Origin: Shinella yambaruensis
Lineage (GTDB): Bacteria > Pseudomonadota > Alphaproteobacteria > Rhizobiales > Rhizobiaceae
Assembly (NCBI RefSeq): GCF_022899355.1
Contig: NZ_JALJCK010000004.1
Span: forward strand, 62,001 to 126,000
DNA length: 64,000 nt
Reading direction: 5' to 3'
Shown: piece after piece, positions 1 through 9,355 of the stretch
Position numbering within the stretch: position 1 is the stretch's first letter
How the letters are laid out: each line of letters opens with the position of its first letter
Translations under genes and position numbers: made by a program
The notes under the pieces: generated by a model
Seen by the model: the letters and a program-made list of their open reading frames with translations, nothing else
Told to the model about the DNA's origin: nothing
The model's database searches: none

Positions 1-659
1 TGGCCCTGCCGGCCCGAGGAACGGTTGGCGATGTAGCGCACGGGGTCGATCGGCTCATGGGTCGGGCCGGAAGTGACGACGGCCTTGCGGCCGGCCAGCG
101 GCCTCGCCCCGCCGTCGAGCAGGCCTTCCACCGCTGCGACGATCTCGAGCGGTTCGGCCATGCGGCCAAGGCCGGCCTCGCCGCCTTCCGCCATCTCGCC
201 GGCATTGGGGCCGATGAAGGCGAGCCCGTCCCCCCGCAGCGTGGCGACATTGCGCCGTGTCGCCGGATGCGCCCACATCTTCGGGTTCATGGCCGGGGCG
301 AGCAGCACCGGCCGGTCGGTGGCGAGCAGCACCGTGGAGGCGAGGTCGTCGGCGAGGCCATTCGCCATCTTCGCCATCAGGTCGGCCGTGGCGGGGGCGA
401 CGACGACGAGGTCGCAATCACGCGCCAGCCGGATATGCCCGACATCCTGCTCGTCCTCGCGGGAAAACAGGTCGGTATAGACATGGCCGGCCGAAAGCGC
501 GCCGACGGCAAGCGGCGTGACGAACTGCTGCGCGCCCGCCGTCATGACCGGGCGAACCTCCGCGCCGCGCTCGCGCAGCCGGCGGATGAGGTCGAGGCTC
601 TTGTAGGCGGCGATGCCGCCGGACATGACGAGGAGGATGCGTTTTCCAGCAAGCGGCAT
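1..659 (-). CDS. coaBC: Phosphopantothenoylcysteine decarboxylase / phosphopantothenate-cysteine ligase, N-terminal part
   Basis: Bifunctional flavoprotein of coenzyme A synthesis: the CoaB half joins 4'-phosphopantothenate to cysteine and the CoaC half decarboxylates the product. About 219 residues are visible and the rest lies beyond the left edge. The N-terminal flavodoxin-like CoaC domain shows GGIAAYKSLDLIRRL near residue 14, the catalytic His of VGHIRLA at residue 75 and the substrate-binding motif PAMNPKMW near residue 122. The CoaB half begins around residue 188 with VVTSGPTHEPIDPVRYI. The start MPLAGKRILL is the usual start of the family. Truncated only by the window edge. Confidence 0.95.
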   Translation of the reverse strand, partial: MPLAGKRILLVMSGGIAAYKSLDLIRRLRERGAEVRPVMTAGAQQFVTPLAVGALSAGHVYTDLFSREDEQDVGHIRLARDCDLVVVAPATADLMAKMANGLADDLASTVLLATDRPVLLAPAMNPKMWAHPATRRNVATLRGDGLAFIGPNAGEMAEGGEAGLGRMAEPLEIVAAVEGLLDGGARPLAGRKAVVTSGPTHEPIDPVRYIANRSSGRQG

Positions 660-670
660 GGCGGGTCCTA

Positions 671-835
671 GGCAATTCCAGCAAAAGCGCTGAAGCGGTT
701 TTGCGCCCGGAACGGCATGAAAACAAGACGCTGGAGCAATTCCAGCAAAAGTGCGCGGCGGTTTTGCGTTTGGAACAGCGAAAAAACAAGGAGATAGAGC
801 GCTTTCGCGCTTCGAAGACGCGCGGAAAGCGCCCG
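671..835. repeat. Rhizobial-type intergenic palindromic repeats, two tandem copies plus a hairpin
   Basis: Two near-identical units start at about 673 and 737. Each begins CAATTCCAGCAAAAG and continues to GGTTTTGCG and GGAAC, so each can fold on itself (GCAAAA pairing with TTTTGC, and CAATTCC with GGAA). The second copy is followed by AAAAACAAGGAGATAGAGCG and a hairpin around 801-833 (GCGCTTTCGCGC against GCGCGGAAAGCGC). A degenerate third copy lies near 45056-45104. The family resembles the short intergenic mosaic repeats common in Rhizobiaceae; that assignment is from memory. The rest of the gap to 959 holds no gene that I can support. Confidence 0.7.
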
Positions 836-959
836 GCTCATGACGCGCACGACCAATCCTCGGCACGACGGTCGCCCCGTCCTGTCCCGTTGCGGCGGTA
901 TTTCCAGGTCCTGGCCCGACGGCGGTTCCCCAAACCGTCCCGTCAGGCCGGCAGGGCGC

Positions 960-1187
960 CTAGTGGCAGACCTTCACCTTCTTGATGACGAGTTTGCCGT
1001 AGTAGTCGTATTTCTTGATCTTCTTCCAGACGCACTTCGGCTTGTGGCCGTAGTAGTGCGTGGCAAGTTCGACGGTGCCTGCCGGCCGGATCGTCGCGGC
1101 ATCCGGCATCATGCCGGCAAGCGACGGTGCGGCGGACGCGCCGAAAGACAAGGCGGTAATGGCGATGGAAACAAGGATCTTGCGCAT
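960..1187 (-). CDS. Small secreted basic protein, function unknown
   Basis: A 75-residue protein starting MRKILVSIAITALSF, with a clear signal peptide (basic start, hydrophobic core, ASAAPSLA cleavage region). The mature part is short, ends in a lysine- and tyrosine-rich segment (KKIKKYDYYGKLVIKKVKV) and has two cysteines, one in KPKCVW and one next to the C-terminus, that could form a disulfide in the periplasm. The start at 1187 is chosen because AGGGGAG precedes it and because the signal peptide begins there; an upstream in-frame ATG at 1229 would add 14 residues. Similar small proteins with a KKYDxYG tail are, as I recall, common in rhizobia, but no function is known to me. Confidence 0.7.
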   Translation of the reverse strand: MRKILVSIAITALSFGASAAPSLAGMMPDAATIRPAGTVELATHYYGHKPKCVWKKIKKYDYYGKLVIKKVKVCH

Positions 1188-1320
1188 GGACGGCTCCCCT
1201 CTGGCCCTCTGGAGAATACGGTCTTGCAATGCGAGGCGCCGGTTGTTCCGGCTTTTCTAAAGTAGCACCTTTCCCGTCCTGCGGGAACAGACACGTTGGG
1301 CCAAGTCAGGGTGGTTTGCC

Positions 1321-2124
1321 TCAGGCGCCGTCGTTTGGAATGTTCAGCACATGGCCACAGGCCTTGCAGTGCACGGCATCGGTCTCATGGCGCGAGAGGC
1401 CGCATTGCGGGCAGGGGAAGGTCACCTTGTAGGGCCGCACGATCGCCTGCGCGAGCCGCACGAAGAGCGAGATGCCGATGATCATCGTGACGATGGAGGT
1501 GAGTTTTCCCAGCGTGCCGGGCAGGGTGATGTCGCCGAAACCGGTGGTCGTGACGGTCGCGACGGAGAAGTAGAGCGCGTCGACGAAGCCTTCGAAGCCC
1601 TCCGCGCCGTAAAAGAAGTTGCTGTAGACGAAGCCGGTGACGAGGAAGAGGAAGACGAGGAAGTTCACGCAGGCCTGGATGACCTCTTCCTTGTCGCCAT
1701 GCCCGATGCGGTGCAGCAGCAGCGTCACCAGCTTGCTCTGGCTGATCGCCCAGATCCGCAGGACGCGCAGGAAGGCGAAGTTGTGCAGCTGGTTGGGAAA
1801 GAGCAGCGTGCCGAGCACGACGACGTCCACCCAGGTCATCGGCCGCATCGTCCAGTAGCGCAGGTTCGGCGCGATCAGCGCCCGCGCGCCCAGCTCGAAG
1901 GCGATGACGGCGGCGATGACATAATCGACGATGATATAGGCCGGCCCCTTGCGCAGATACGGGCCCGCGATGAAGAAGCCGAGGATTGCGATATCGACGA
2001 GGAGCATGGCGGCCTGGAAGCGGATCGCCTCCCGGTCGCGGCCGAAATAGAGCCCGCGCAATTGCCGGCGCACCCGTTCGAGAAAGGGCTGCGGCTCGGT
2101 TGCGGTCAGCGGTTCATCGGTCAT
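1321..2124 (-). CDS. Potassium channel-like membrane protein with C-terminal zinc ribbon
   Basis: A 267-residue inner-membrane protein of the voltage-gated-like ion channel superfamily. Hydrophobic segments lie near residues 38-57, 63-85, 98-112, 150-170 and 205-223. The pore loop holds VATVTTTGFGD, with the selectivity filter TTGFGD at 193-198, which fits K+ conduction. The S4-like stretch LRVLRIWAISQSK (119-131) carries few basic residues, so voltage sensing may be weak. The C-terminus has CPQCG at 238-242 and CKACG at 253-257, a four-cysteine zinc-ribbon pattern in the cytoplasm and unusual for a channel. It sits 43 bp after the FecR-TPR-barrel gene on the same strand and may be co-transcribed with it. 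Confidence 0.85.
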   Translation of the reverse strand: MTDEPLTATEPQPFLERVRRQLRGLYFGRDREAIRFQAAMLLVDIAILGFFIAGPYLRKGPAYIIVDYVIAAVIAFELGARALIAPNLRYWTMRPMTWVDVVVLGTLLFPNQLHNFAFLRVLRIWAISQSKLVTLLLHRIGHGDKEEVIQACVNFLVFLFLVTGFVYSNFFYGAEGFEGFVDALYFSVATVTTTGFGDITLPGTLGKLTSIVTMIIGISLFVRLAQAIVRPYKVTFPCPQCGLSRHETDAVHCKACGHVLNIPNDGA

Positions 2125-2167
2125 CGCTGAAAGACTAGCGCCCGCCGGTTGCCGGTCAAGCGCCCTC

Positions 2168-5100
2168 TCAGAACCGCGCCTTCATCGTCGCGAGGAAGGT
2201 GCGGCCGGGGCCTGGCAGGCGATCGGCCATCTCGATATCGTTGTCGAAGATGTTCAGCACGCTGAGGCCGGCCTCCAGGTGCCCGGTCTGCGATTTCCAG
2301 GTCAGCGCGACGTCCGTCGTCCAGTACCTGTCGAGCGTCCTGCCAGCCGGCGCGTTGTTCTCATCGAAAAAGTGCGAGCCGAGCCGCGGGCCGACGAAGC
2401 TCTGGGCGAGCGTCGCCGTCCAGCGCGCGGGATGCACATAGGTCAGGCCGACCTGCGCCACATAGTCGGGCACCAGCGGCACGTCGAAGGAGGGATCCCA
2501 GCCCGCCGTGGTGTCCTTGCTGGTGTTCCAGGTGAAGGAGCCGAAGGCGCCGAGGCCGTCGCCGACCCAGTAGTTGGCGCTGATCTGCAGGCGGTCGATC
2601 TTGCCCGTGTCCGTCAGGAAGCTCGCCATGAAGTCTTCCGGCGTCAGCGTCAGGCCGTTGAAGCGCTGGTGCTGGTATTCGACCGCGGTGAAGAAGCGTT
2701 CGTTCCACTCGGCGTCCCAGCGTACCGCTGTCGTCCGCGTCTGCCCGCCCCGGAAGAGCGGCAGCTCCATCGGGGAAAGGCCGACCGTCGTGACGGGCGA
2801 AAGCGTATAGTTGCTGGCGAACTGCGTATCCTGCCGATAGTAGGCGCGCAGCCAGTGGCTGTCGCTCGGCGCGTAGGCGATGCCGAGCCGGTAGTCGACC
2901 GGTCCCCAGCGCGGGCTGTCGCCGTCGAAGCGCGACTGGAAGGCACCCGCCTGCACCTGCAGGCTGTCGGAAAGCTCCAGATAGCCGTCGATATAGGCCC
3001 GCGTCGTCGAGCTGCCGCCGTTGGCGGCCCCGAGATCCTCGATCTCGCCGGTCGTCAGGTCGGTCGCGATCGCCGAGACCCGGAAGTCGCTCTCCGCCGC
3101 CTCCATGCCGTAGCGCAGTGTCAGCGGCCCGATGCCGAGGAGATGACCGACGCCATAGGTGAAAACGTCCTCCCGCGACTTTTCATTGACGCGATAGGTG
3201 ATCGGCGGGATATCGTCGTCCTCATCGTCGCTGATCCAGCGGTATCGGGTCAGGTCGTCCACCCGGCGGTTGACCGCGAAGGCCTGCACCACGTTGCGCT
3301 CGCCGATGACATGGCTCCAGGCGACGCCGAGCTCGGTGGCATCCGTCACGCTGTCGTTGAAGGGTGCAGGATTGGAGGTCTGGCCGGGATAGCCGACCTC
3401 CTGCCGGATTCTGTTGCCGAAGAGATAGACGCTGTCTGTCAGGGTCGGCTTGATGCCGATGCGGAAGAGCCCGCCCAGAAGATCGTTCTCGTCGTTTTCG
3501 CGCGCGCTCTCCGGCCGGGTGATATCGCCCTGGAGATAGTAGCTGACCGGCACGGGCGTGTAGCTCGTGCCCTGGAGGAGGATGTCGCTCGCCCAGCCGG
3601 TGTCGGCGCCGTAGTTCGAGAGGGTTCCGCCCAGCGACGCCTCGAAGAAGTTGCGGGTCTCCAGGCTGTTGCGCTTTTCTTCCGAGGCGATCGACAGCGG
3701 CGCGAACAGCCGCGCCTGAAGCTCCGATGCGATGGAGGAACCGCCGGAGGAGGAGCGGTCGAGGCCGGAGAGCGGCGTGTTGACGAAGAGACTGCCGCCG
3801 CCCGCCGTCGCCTCGTCGACATAGGTCGTGGAGACGAAGGGATCGTAGGAGCGGTCGGCATAGAATTGGCCCCATTCGGTCAGGCCGATATTGTCGAGCG
3901 CCACGCCGAGATAGGACGAGACCTGCCGGTTGGTGTCGTAGCCGGAATAGTAGCCGCCGCGCGCTTGGCGGCGGCGCAGCGCCTCGCGGGCGTTGAGGAT
4001 GGCGTCGTCGGCGCGGAATTCGTCGATCGCGATGCCGGCGCGGATGAGGGCGATGCTCGGATTGTCCCGGTCGAAACGGTCGGCATTGTCGAGCGCCTGG
4101 GCGGTCTCGGCGTCGGCGCCGCTCTGGTAGCTGGCGATGGCAAGGCCGATCAGCGCGTCGCCGGCGGTCGGGTTGACGGCGGCGGCCTCCTGCAGGACCT
4201 TTTCGCCTTCCGCGGTCCTGCCCATGCGCAGGAGATAGCGACCCTTGGCGGCAAGCACGGCATAGGAGGTGGGATCGAGCGCCTCGGCGGCGTCGATCGC
4301 CGCCTTTGCCGCGGCCATCTGGTCGTTGTCCATCAGGAAGCGGGCGTGGTTGGCGTGCAGCGCGGCGTTTTCCGGGTTGAGGGCGATGGCGCGCCGGTGG
4401 GCGGCGTTGGCCTCCACGATGGCGTTGCGGTCGCTCTTCAGGATGCCGATCTCGTTCCACACCGCATCGTCGCCGGGCGCGGCCTTCACCGCCCGGTCGA
4501 GCTCGGCAAGCGCCCCGTCGATGTCGCTCGACACGGTGGAGCGGAACCGCGCGCTGACGAGCAGATGGGCAGGATCGTCGGGATCGATCGATCTGGCGCG
4601 GGCGAGCGCCGCGCGCACCTCGTCGCGGTCGTCGAGTTCGTAGGCGAGGCTGGCGCGCATGGCGGGCAGGGCCGCTTCGTTCGGGAAGAGCGGCTCGGCC
4701 CTGCGGAGGAATTCGATCGCCTCGACCTGTCCCCGGAGATTGGCGATGGCGATCGCCTGGGCGATCGCCTCCCCGGCGGTTCCTGGCGTCTGGTTCAGCG
4801 ACGGTGCCTTGGCGTCGGTGTCGGGGTTTTCCAGCGAGAGCGCGATCCACTCGCCGTAGCGCGCCATGGTGCGCCGCTCGCCGGAAAGATGCGGCATCGC
4901 CTTGCGGAACAGCCGGATTGCCTCGTCATACCGCGTGGCCTGGCCGGCGATCATCGCCTCGACCAGGCTGGCGCGGGCCTCCAGCGCGGCGGGAAGCGGG
5001 CGCGGCAGGCGGGAAAGGGCGGCCTCGGCGGCCGCCCTGCCGTCATAGGCGAGCGCCGTCTCGGCGAGCGTCAGCCAGTCCTCGCGGCTGCGGCCGACCT

Positions 5101-5794
5101 CCGGCGTGTCGAGGATGCGCCGCCGCTCGGCGCGGGCCTTCGTGCTTTCCGTGCCGCTGACGGGCAGGCTCGCGAAGGTGCCGCGCACCTCGCTGTAGAG
5201 CAGGACCTGCTCGCGCTCCTTGAGATTGACGAGGATGTATTTGCGCGGCGCCTCGCCGATCCGCGCCACGGCGCCTTCGCCCTGTCCGACCGTCACCGTG
5301 CCTTGCGCGTTGGAAAGCTCCACCGTGCCTTCGAGCACGGTCAGCGTCGTGCGGTCGCCCTCGGCGCGCAGCGTCCAGTCCGTGCCGCGAATGGCCGCCG
5401 CCGCCGCGGGCGTATCGACGGTAAGCCCGCTGCCGCCGCGGTCCGCGCGGCCCCAGATCGTGCCGCCTTCGAGATTAAGCTGGCTGTCCGAGGCGCCGTC
5501 GATCTTGCGCACGCGCAGGACCGTCTCGCGCGCCATGCGCACCAGCGTGTTGTCGGCAAAGCGGATGGCAAGGCTGCCGATGGCATTGGTGCGAAGCGTG
5601 TCGCCGGCGAGAAGGTCCTGGTTGACCTCGACGCCGCGCCAGCTGTCCACCTCGACGAAACGCACCTCCTCGCCGGATTTGCGATCCACGACGGCGCCGT
5701 CGACGGTAGAACCGCGCGGCAGAACCTCCGCACACGCCGGATAAAAGCCCGCAACGATCGCGAGGGCCGAAACGCCCAGCTTCAACACACGCAT
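2168..5794 (-). CDS. FecR-domain / TPR / outer-membrane beta-barrel fusion protein
   Basis: A 1208-residue envelope protein. A signal peptide (MRVLKLGVSALAIVAG, likely cut after ACA at residue 22) is followed by a FecR-like domain at about 55-170 (DTLRTNAIGSLAIRFADNTL, AAAAIRGTDWTL, VLEGTVEL). Alanine-rich helical repeats of TPR type occupy about 220-600. The last 500 residues or so alternate polar and hydrophobic residues with many aromatics and end FLATMKARF, with the terminal Phe typical of outer-membrane barrels. No TonB plug was recognised. A GTG at 5812 could add six residues; the ATG at 5794 is preferred because it starts the signal peptide directly. Substrate unknown. The scaffold plus barrel suggests export or uptake across the outer membrane, by loose analogy with BcsC (TPR plus barrel). 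Confidence 0.75.
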   Translation of the reverse strand: MRVLKLGVSALAIVAGFYPACAEVLPRGSTVDGAVVDRKSGEEVRFVEVDSWRGVEVNQDLLAGDTLRTNAIGSLAIRFADNTLVRMARETVLRVRKIDGASDSQLNLEGGTIWGRADRGGSGLTVDTPAAAAAIRGTDWTLRAEGDRTTLTVLEGTVELSNAQGTVTVGQGEGAVARIGEAPRKYILVNLKEREQVLLYSEVRGTFASLPVSGTESTKARAERRRILDTPEVGRSREDWLTLAETALAYDGRAAAEAALSRLPRPLPAALEARASLVEAMIAGQATRYDEAIRLFRKAMPHLSGERRTMARYGEWIALSLENPDTDAKAPSLNQTPGTAGEAIAQAIAIANLRGQVEAIEFLRRAEPLFPNEAALPAMRASLAYELDDRDEVRAALARARSIDPDDPAHLLVSARFRSTVSSDIDGALAELDRAVKAAPGDDAVWNEIGILKSDRNAIVEANAAHRRAIALNPENAALHANHARFLMDNDQMAAAKAAIDAAEALDPTSYAVLAAKGRYLLRMGRTAEGEKVLQEAAAVNPTAGDALIGLAIASYQSGADAETAQALDNADRFDRDNPSIALIRAGIAIDEFRADDAILNAREALRRRQARGGYYSGYDTNRQVSSYLGVALDNIGLTEWGQFYADRSYDPFVSTTYVDEATAGGGSLFVNTPLSGLDRSSSGGSSIASELQARLFAPLSIASEEKRNSLETRNFFEASLGGTLSNYGADTGWASDILLQGTSYTPVPVSYYLQGDITRPESARENDENDLLGGLFRIGIKPTLTDSVYLFGNRIRQEVGYPGQTSNPAPFNDSVTDATELGVAWSHVIGERNVVQAFAVNRRVDDLTRYRWISDDEDDDIPPITYRVNEKSREDVFTYGVGHLLGIGPLTLRYGMEAAESDFRVSAIATDLTTGEIEDLGAANGGSSTTRAYIDGYLELSDSLQVQAGAFQSRFDGDSPRWGPVDYRLGIAYAPSDSHWLRAYYRQDTQFASNYTLSPVTTVGLSPMELPLFRGGQTRTTAVRWDAEWNERFFTAVEYQHQRFNGLTLTPEDFMASFLTDTGKIDRLQISANYWVGDGLGAFGSFTWNTSKDTTAGWDPSFDVPLVPDYVAQVGLTYVHPARWTATLAQSFVGPRLGSHFFDENNAPAGRTLDRYWTTDVALTWKSQTGHLEAGLSVLNIFDNDIEMADRLPGPGRTFLATMKARF

Positions 5795-5873
5795 GATTTC
5801 AGTTTCGTCCACCCTCGGAGCGGACGATATGGATGCAATTTTCCGGTGTTGTCAACGCGGGGAAAGCAACCCG

Positions 5874-7448
5874 TCAGGTAAGCTTCCAGGCGATATAGAC
5901 GAGTGTTGCAGCAATGATCCACAGCGCCAGCCGGCCGGAGCGGCTGTGGCGGGCCTCGGACCGGCCGATCGCTTCGGCGGTCTCCGCATCGAAACGCAGG
6001 CCCTTTTCGGCCATGCTGGTGATGTCCTGCGAAAGCTTTTCCGCCTTGGCGGCAATTTCCGGGGCCGCCTCGGCCAGCCGCAGGGCGGCATGGGCACCGT
6101 CACGCAGGTCCGTCAAAAGCCGCTTCGGCCCCAAATTGTCCCGGATCCAGTCGCCGACGACGCCTTCGGACGCCTTCCACATGTTGAAGCGGGGGTTCAG
6201 CGTGCGCGAAACGCCCTCCACCACCACCATGGTCTTCTGCAGCATGACGAGTTCGGTGCGGGTCTCCATGTCGAAGAGCTCCGTCACCTCGAAGAGCAGG
6301 GTCAGGAGCTTTGCCATGGAGATGGTCTCGGCCGGCTGGCCGTGGATCGGCTCGCCGATGGCGCGGATCGCCTGGGCGAAGCTGGCGGTATCGTGGTGCG
6401 AGGGCACGTAGCCCGCCTCGAAATGCACGTCGGCGACGCGCTGGTAGTCGCGCGTGATGAAGCCGTAGAGGATCTCGGCGAGGAAGCGACGCTCCTTCTT
6501 GCCGAGCCGGCCGACGATGCCCATGTCGACGGCGACGATCGTGCCTTGCGGATCGACGAAGAGATTGCCCTGGTGCATGTCGGCGTGGAAGAAGCCGTCG
6601 CGCAGCGTATGGCGCAGGAAGGACTGGATCAGCGTGTCGGCCAGCCTGTCGAGATCGTGGCCGGCGGCGCGCAACCCCTCGACGTCCGACATCTTGATGC
6701 CGTCGATCCATTCCATGGTGACGACGTCGCGTCCCGTGCGCTCCCAGTCGACCTTCGGCACGCGGAAGCCGGGATCGTCCCCGGTGTTTTCTCCGAGTTC
6801 CGAAAGCGCGGCTGCCTCCAGGCGAAGGTCCATCTCGACCTTCGTCGTCTGCTCCAGCGTGCGCGTCACCTCGACCGGCTTCAGCCGGCGCGTGTTGGGC
6901 AGGATGCGCTCCTGAAGGCGCGCGGCGGCATACATGGCTTCCAGGTCATGGGCGAAGCGCTGGCGCACGCCGGGGCGGATGACCTTGACCGCGACCTGCC
7001 GTTCGCCGGTCGCATCGCGCACCGTCGCGGGATGGACCTGCGCGATGGAGGCGGCGGCGATCGGGTCGCCGAAATTGACATAGAGCTCGTCGAGCGGCCG
7101 GCCGAGCGAGCCTTCGACGGTGGCGACGGCCGCTTCGCGCGGAAAGGTCGCCATGCGGTCCTGAAGGGCGGAGAGGTCGACGGCGATCTCGGCGCCGACG
7201 ACGTCGGGCCGGGTCGCCAGGAACTGGCCCATCTTCACATAGGAGGGGCCGAGCCGTTCGATGGCGCGGGCAAGGCGGTCGCTGCGGTCCTCCTTCGAGG
7301 CCCGGCGGCGTTCGAAGAGACCGGCAAGCGTATGCGCGGTGCGCGCGAGCGGCGGCATGCCCTCCGTCGGCAGGGCCGAGACGACGCCCTCGCGCACGAG
7401 GACCCAGCCCACGCGGGCGAGCCGAAGATAGGCGCCGAAAACACTCAT
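5874..7448 (-). CDS. ubiB: UbiB/ABC1/ADCK-type atypical kinase for ubiquinone biosynthesis
   Basis: A 524-residue member of the UbiB family, needed for ubiquinone synthesis and thought to act as an ATPase or atypical kinase on the cytoplasmic face of the membrane. Visible motifs are the KxGQ motif in [13 protein letters not shown] (K72), the Ala-rich loop AAASIAQVH (131-139), the ATP-binding lysine in VAVKVIRPG (K155) and the catalytic [12 protein letters not shown]. One hydrophobic segment at the C-terminus (about 503-522) is likely a membrane anchor. It follows ubiE by 37 bp on the same strand, the usual ubiE-ubiB operon. Confidence 0.95.
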   Translation of the reverse strand: MSVFGAYLRLARVGWVLVREGVVSALPTEGMPPLARTAHTLAGLFERRRASKEDRSDRLARAIERLGPSYVKMGQFLATRPDVVGAEIAVDLSALQDRMATFPREAAVATVEGSLGRPLDELYVNFGDPIAAASIAQVHPATVRDATGERQVAVKVIRPGVRQRFAHDLEAMYAAARLQERILPNTRRLKPVEVTRTLEQTTKVEMDLRLEAAALSELGENTGDDPGFRVPKVDWERTGRDVVTMEWIDGIKMSDVEGLRAAGHDLDRLADTLIQSFLRHTLRDGFFHADMHQGNLFVDPQGTIVAVDMGIVGRLGKKERRFLAEILYGFITRDYQRVADVHFEAGYVPSHHDTASFAQAIRAIGEPIHGQPAETISMAKLLTLLFEVTELFDMETRTELVMLQKTMVVVEGVSRTLNPRFNMWKASEGVVGDWIRDNLGPKRLLTDLRDGAHAALRLAEAAPEIAAKAEKLSQDITSMAEKGLRFDAETAEAIGRSEARHSRSGRLALWIIAATLVYIAWKLT

Positions 7449-7485
7449 GCGGCAAGGTGCTGCTGGGAGAAGGACAGGGCCATGC

Positions 7486-8262
7486 TCACAGCTTCCAGCC
7501 CGAATGCAGCGCCGCGATGCCGCCGGTATAATTGGTGAAGGTGACGCGGGAGAAGCCGGCGGCGCGGATCATCGCCGCGAAATCCTGCTGGTTCGGGAAC
7601 TTGCGGATCGATTCGACGAGATACTGGTACGGCTCGGCGTCCCCGGTGATCATCTTGCCGAACTGCGGGATCGCCTTGAACGACCAGGCTTCGTAGAACT
7701 GGTCGAGCAGCGGCATCTCCACCTCGGAGAATTCGAGCACGAGCAGCCGCCCGCCGCGCTTCAGGACGCGATAGGCCTCCGCCAGCGCGACATCGATGCG
7801 TGGCACGTTGCGGATGCCGAAGGCGATCGTATAGGCATCGAAGCTGCCGGTCTCGAAGGGCAGGTCCTCCGCATTGGCCTCGACGAAATCGAGATTGGCG
7901 GAAAGGCCCTTCTTCGCCGCCCGGTCGGCGCCGACGGAAAGCATCGAGCCGTTGATGTCGAGCACGGTGGCATGGGCCAGCCTGTCGGAAGCCTCCACGA
8001 TGCGGAAGGCGATGTCGCCCGTGCCGCCGGCAACGTCGAGCACCCTGTAGGACGGGTCCTTGCGCGGATTGAGGCTCGCGATCATCGCGTCCTTCCAGGC
8101 CCGGTGCAGGCCGGCGGACATGACGTCGTTCATGATGTCGTAGCGCTTGGCCACCTTGTGGAACACGTCGTTGACGAGCGCCTGCTTCTCGCCCTGCCGC
8201 ACCTCGCGAAACCCGTAGGAGGTTTCCATGCCGCCGTCCGCGGATGTGCGCTGTTCCGTCAT
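7486..8262 (-). CDS. ubiE: Demethylmenaquinone / 2-polyprenyl-methoxybenzoquinol C-methyltransferase
   Basis: A 258-residue class I SAM-dependent methyltransferase that C-methylates the ubiquinone precursor ring. The SAM-binding motif [15 protein letters not shown] lies near residue 78, and the family motifs FGIRNVP and [10 protein letters not shown] are present. The start [10 protein letters not shown] at 8262 has GGAG eight bases upstream; an in-frame ATG at 8274 would add four residues. First gene of the ubiE-ubiB operon, divergent from mutM. The reading frame stays open far upstream across mutM, but that extension is antisense shadow. Confidence 0.96.
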   Translation of the reverse strand: MTEQRTSADGGMETSYGFREVRQGEKQALVNDVFHKVAKRYDIMNDVMSAGLHRAWKDAMIASLNPRKDPSYRVLDVAGGTGDIAFRIVEASDRLAHATVLDINGSMLSVGADRAAKKGLSANLDFVEANAEDLPFETGSFDAYTIAFGIRNVPRIDVALAEAYRVLKRGGRLLVLEFSEVEMPLLDQFYEAWSFKAIPQFGKMITGDAEPYQYLVESIRKFPNQQDFAAMIRAAGFSRVTFTNYTGGIAALHSGWKL

Positions 8263-8445
8263 CGTCGTCTCCATGGGCCGGTCTGTCGCAGCCGGATTGC
8301 CGCAAAGACCATAGCGAATTGGCCGGCGCCGCGCTATCTCACGCACAGCGCCCGCCGCTTCGCCGGGTATATAGGACATAGATTGCCGAGAGGGAAATGC
8401 CGCGCCGCGGCAAATGCGCTCAAGGTTAAATCGAAGGAGAAGACG

Positions 8446-9327
8446 ATGCCGGAATTGCCGGAAGTGGAAACGGTGCGCCGGGGCCTTGCCCCCGTCATGG
8501 AGGGGGCGACGATCCGCCGGGCGGAGCTGCGCCGCCCGGACCTGCGCTTTCCTTTCCCGCCGGCCTTTTCCGAGGCTTTGTCCGGCCGCAGCATCGTCTC
8601 GCTCGGCCGCCGCGCCAAATATCTGCTGATCGATATCGAGGGCGGCGACGTGGTGATCGCCCATCTCGGCATGTCCGGCTCCTTCCGGGTGGAGGGCGCC
8701 GAGCCGCCCGGCGATTTCCACATCCCCCGCAGCAAGGACACGCGCCACGACCACGTCGTCTTCCACCTGGAGACGCCGGAGGGCGCACGCCGCGTCATCT
8801 ACAACGATCCCCGCCGCTTCGGCTTCATGGACCTCGCCCGACGGGAAGACATCGCCGCTCATGCGTTCTTCCGCGACCTCGGTGCCGAGCCGACCGGCAA
8901 CACGCTGGACGCCGACTATATCGCCGCCAAGTTCCGCGGCCGCCAGACGCCGCTGAAAGCCGCCCTGCTCGACCAGAAGAACATTGCCGGCCTCGGCAAC
9001 ATCTATGTCTGCGAAGCGCTCTGGCGCGCGCATCTTTCGCCGGAAAGGCTGGCGGGCTCGCTGGTAACGGCCGCGGGCAAGCCGAAGAAGGAGCTCGTCC
9101 TCCTCACCGAGGCGATCCGCCAGGTGATCGCCGATGCGATCGAGGCGGGCGGCTCGACCCTGCGTGACCATATCCGTGCCGATGGCTCGCTCGGCTACTT
9201 CCAGCACTCCTTCTCCGTCTACGACCGCGAGAAGGAACCTTGCCGCACGCCCGGCTGCACGGGCACGATCGGCCGTATCGTGCAGAGCGGCCGCTCCACC
9301 TTCCTTTGCGCCGCCTGCCAGAAATAA
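8446..9327 (+). CDS. mutM: Formamidopyrimidine-DNA glycosylase (AP lyase)
   Basis: A 293-residue base-excision repair enzyme that removes 8-oxoguanine and formamidopyrimidines. It starts [14 protein letters not shown] with the catalytic Pro2 and Glu3 of the family. The C-terminal zinc finger is intact, with cysteines at 266, 271, 288 and 291 (C-x4-C-x16-C-x2-C) flanking [18 protein letters not shown] lies just before the ATG. Divergent from ubiE and followed 28 bp later by an enoyl-CoA hydratase. Confidence 0.97.
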   Translation: MPELPEVETVRRGLAPVMEGATIRRAELRRPDLRFPFPPAFSEALSGRSIVSLGRRAKYLLIDIEGGDVVIAHLGMSGSFRVEGAEPPGDFHIPRSKDTRHDHVVFHLETPEGARRVIYNDPRRFGFMDLARREDIAAHAFFRDLGAEPTGNTLDADYIAAKFRGRQTPLKAALLDQKNIAGLGNIYVCEALWRAHLSPERLAGSLVTAAGKPKKELVLLTEAIRQVIADAIEAGGSTLRDHIRADGSLGYFQHSFSVYDREKEPCRTPGCTGTIGRIVQSGRSTFLCAACQK

Positions 9328-9355
9328 GACCCGGACATAAAACGAGGAGAGAATC

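Noticed and set aside
2279-5881. 1200-codon open frame on the plus strand, antisense to the FecR-TPR-barrel gene
   Set aside because: Composition is the low-complexity Arg/Gly/Val/Asp pattern of a GC-rich antisense shadow; no motifs, and the opposite frame encodes clear domains and a signal peptide.
7447-8445. Upstream extension of the mutM frame across ubiE
   Set aside because: The MutM catalytic Pro2 must be at the N-terminus, so the start at 8446 is fixed.
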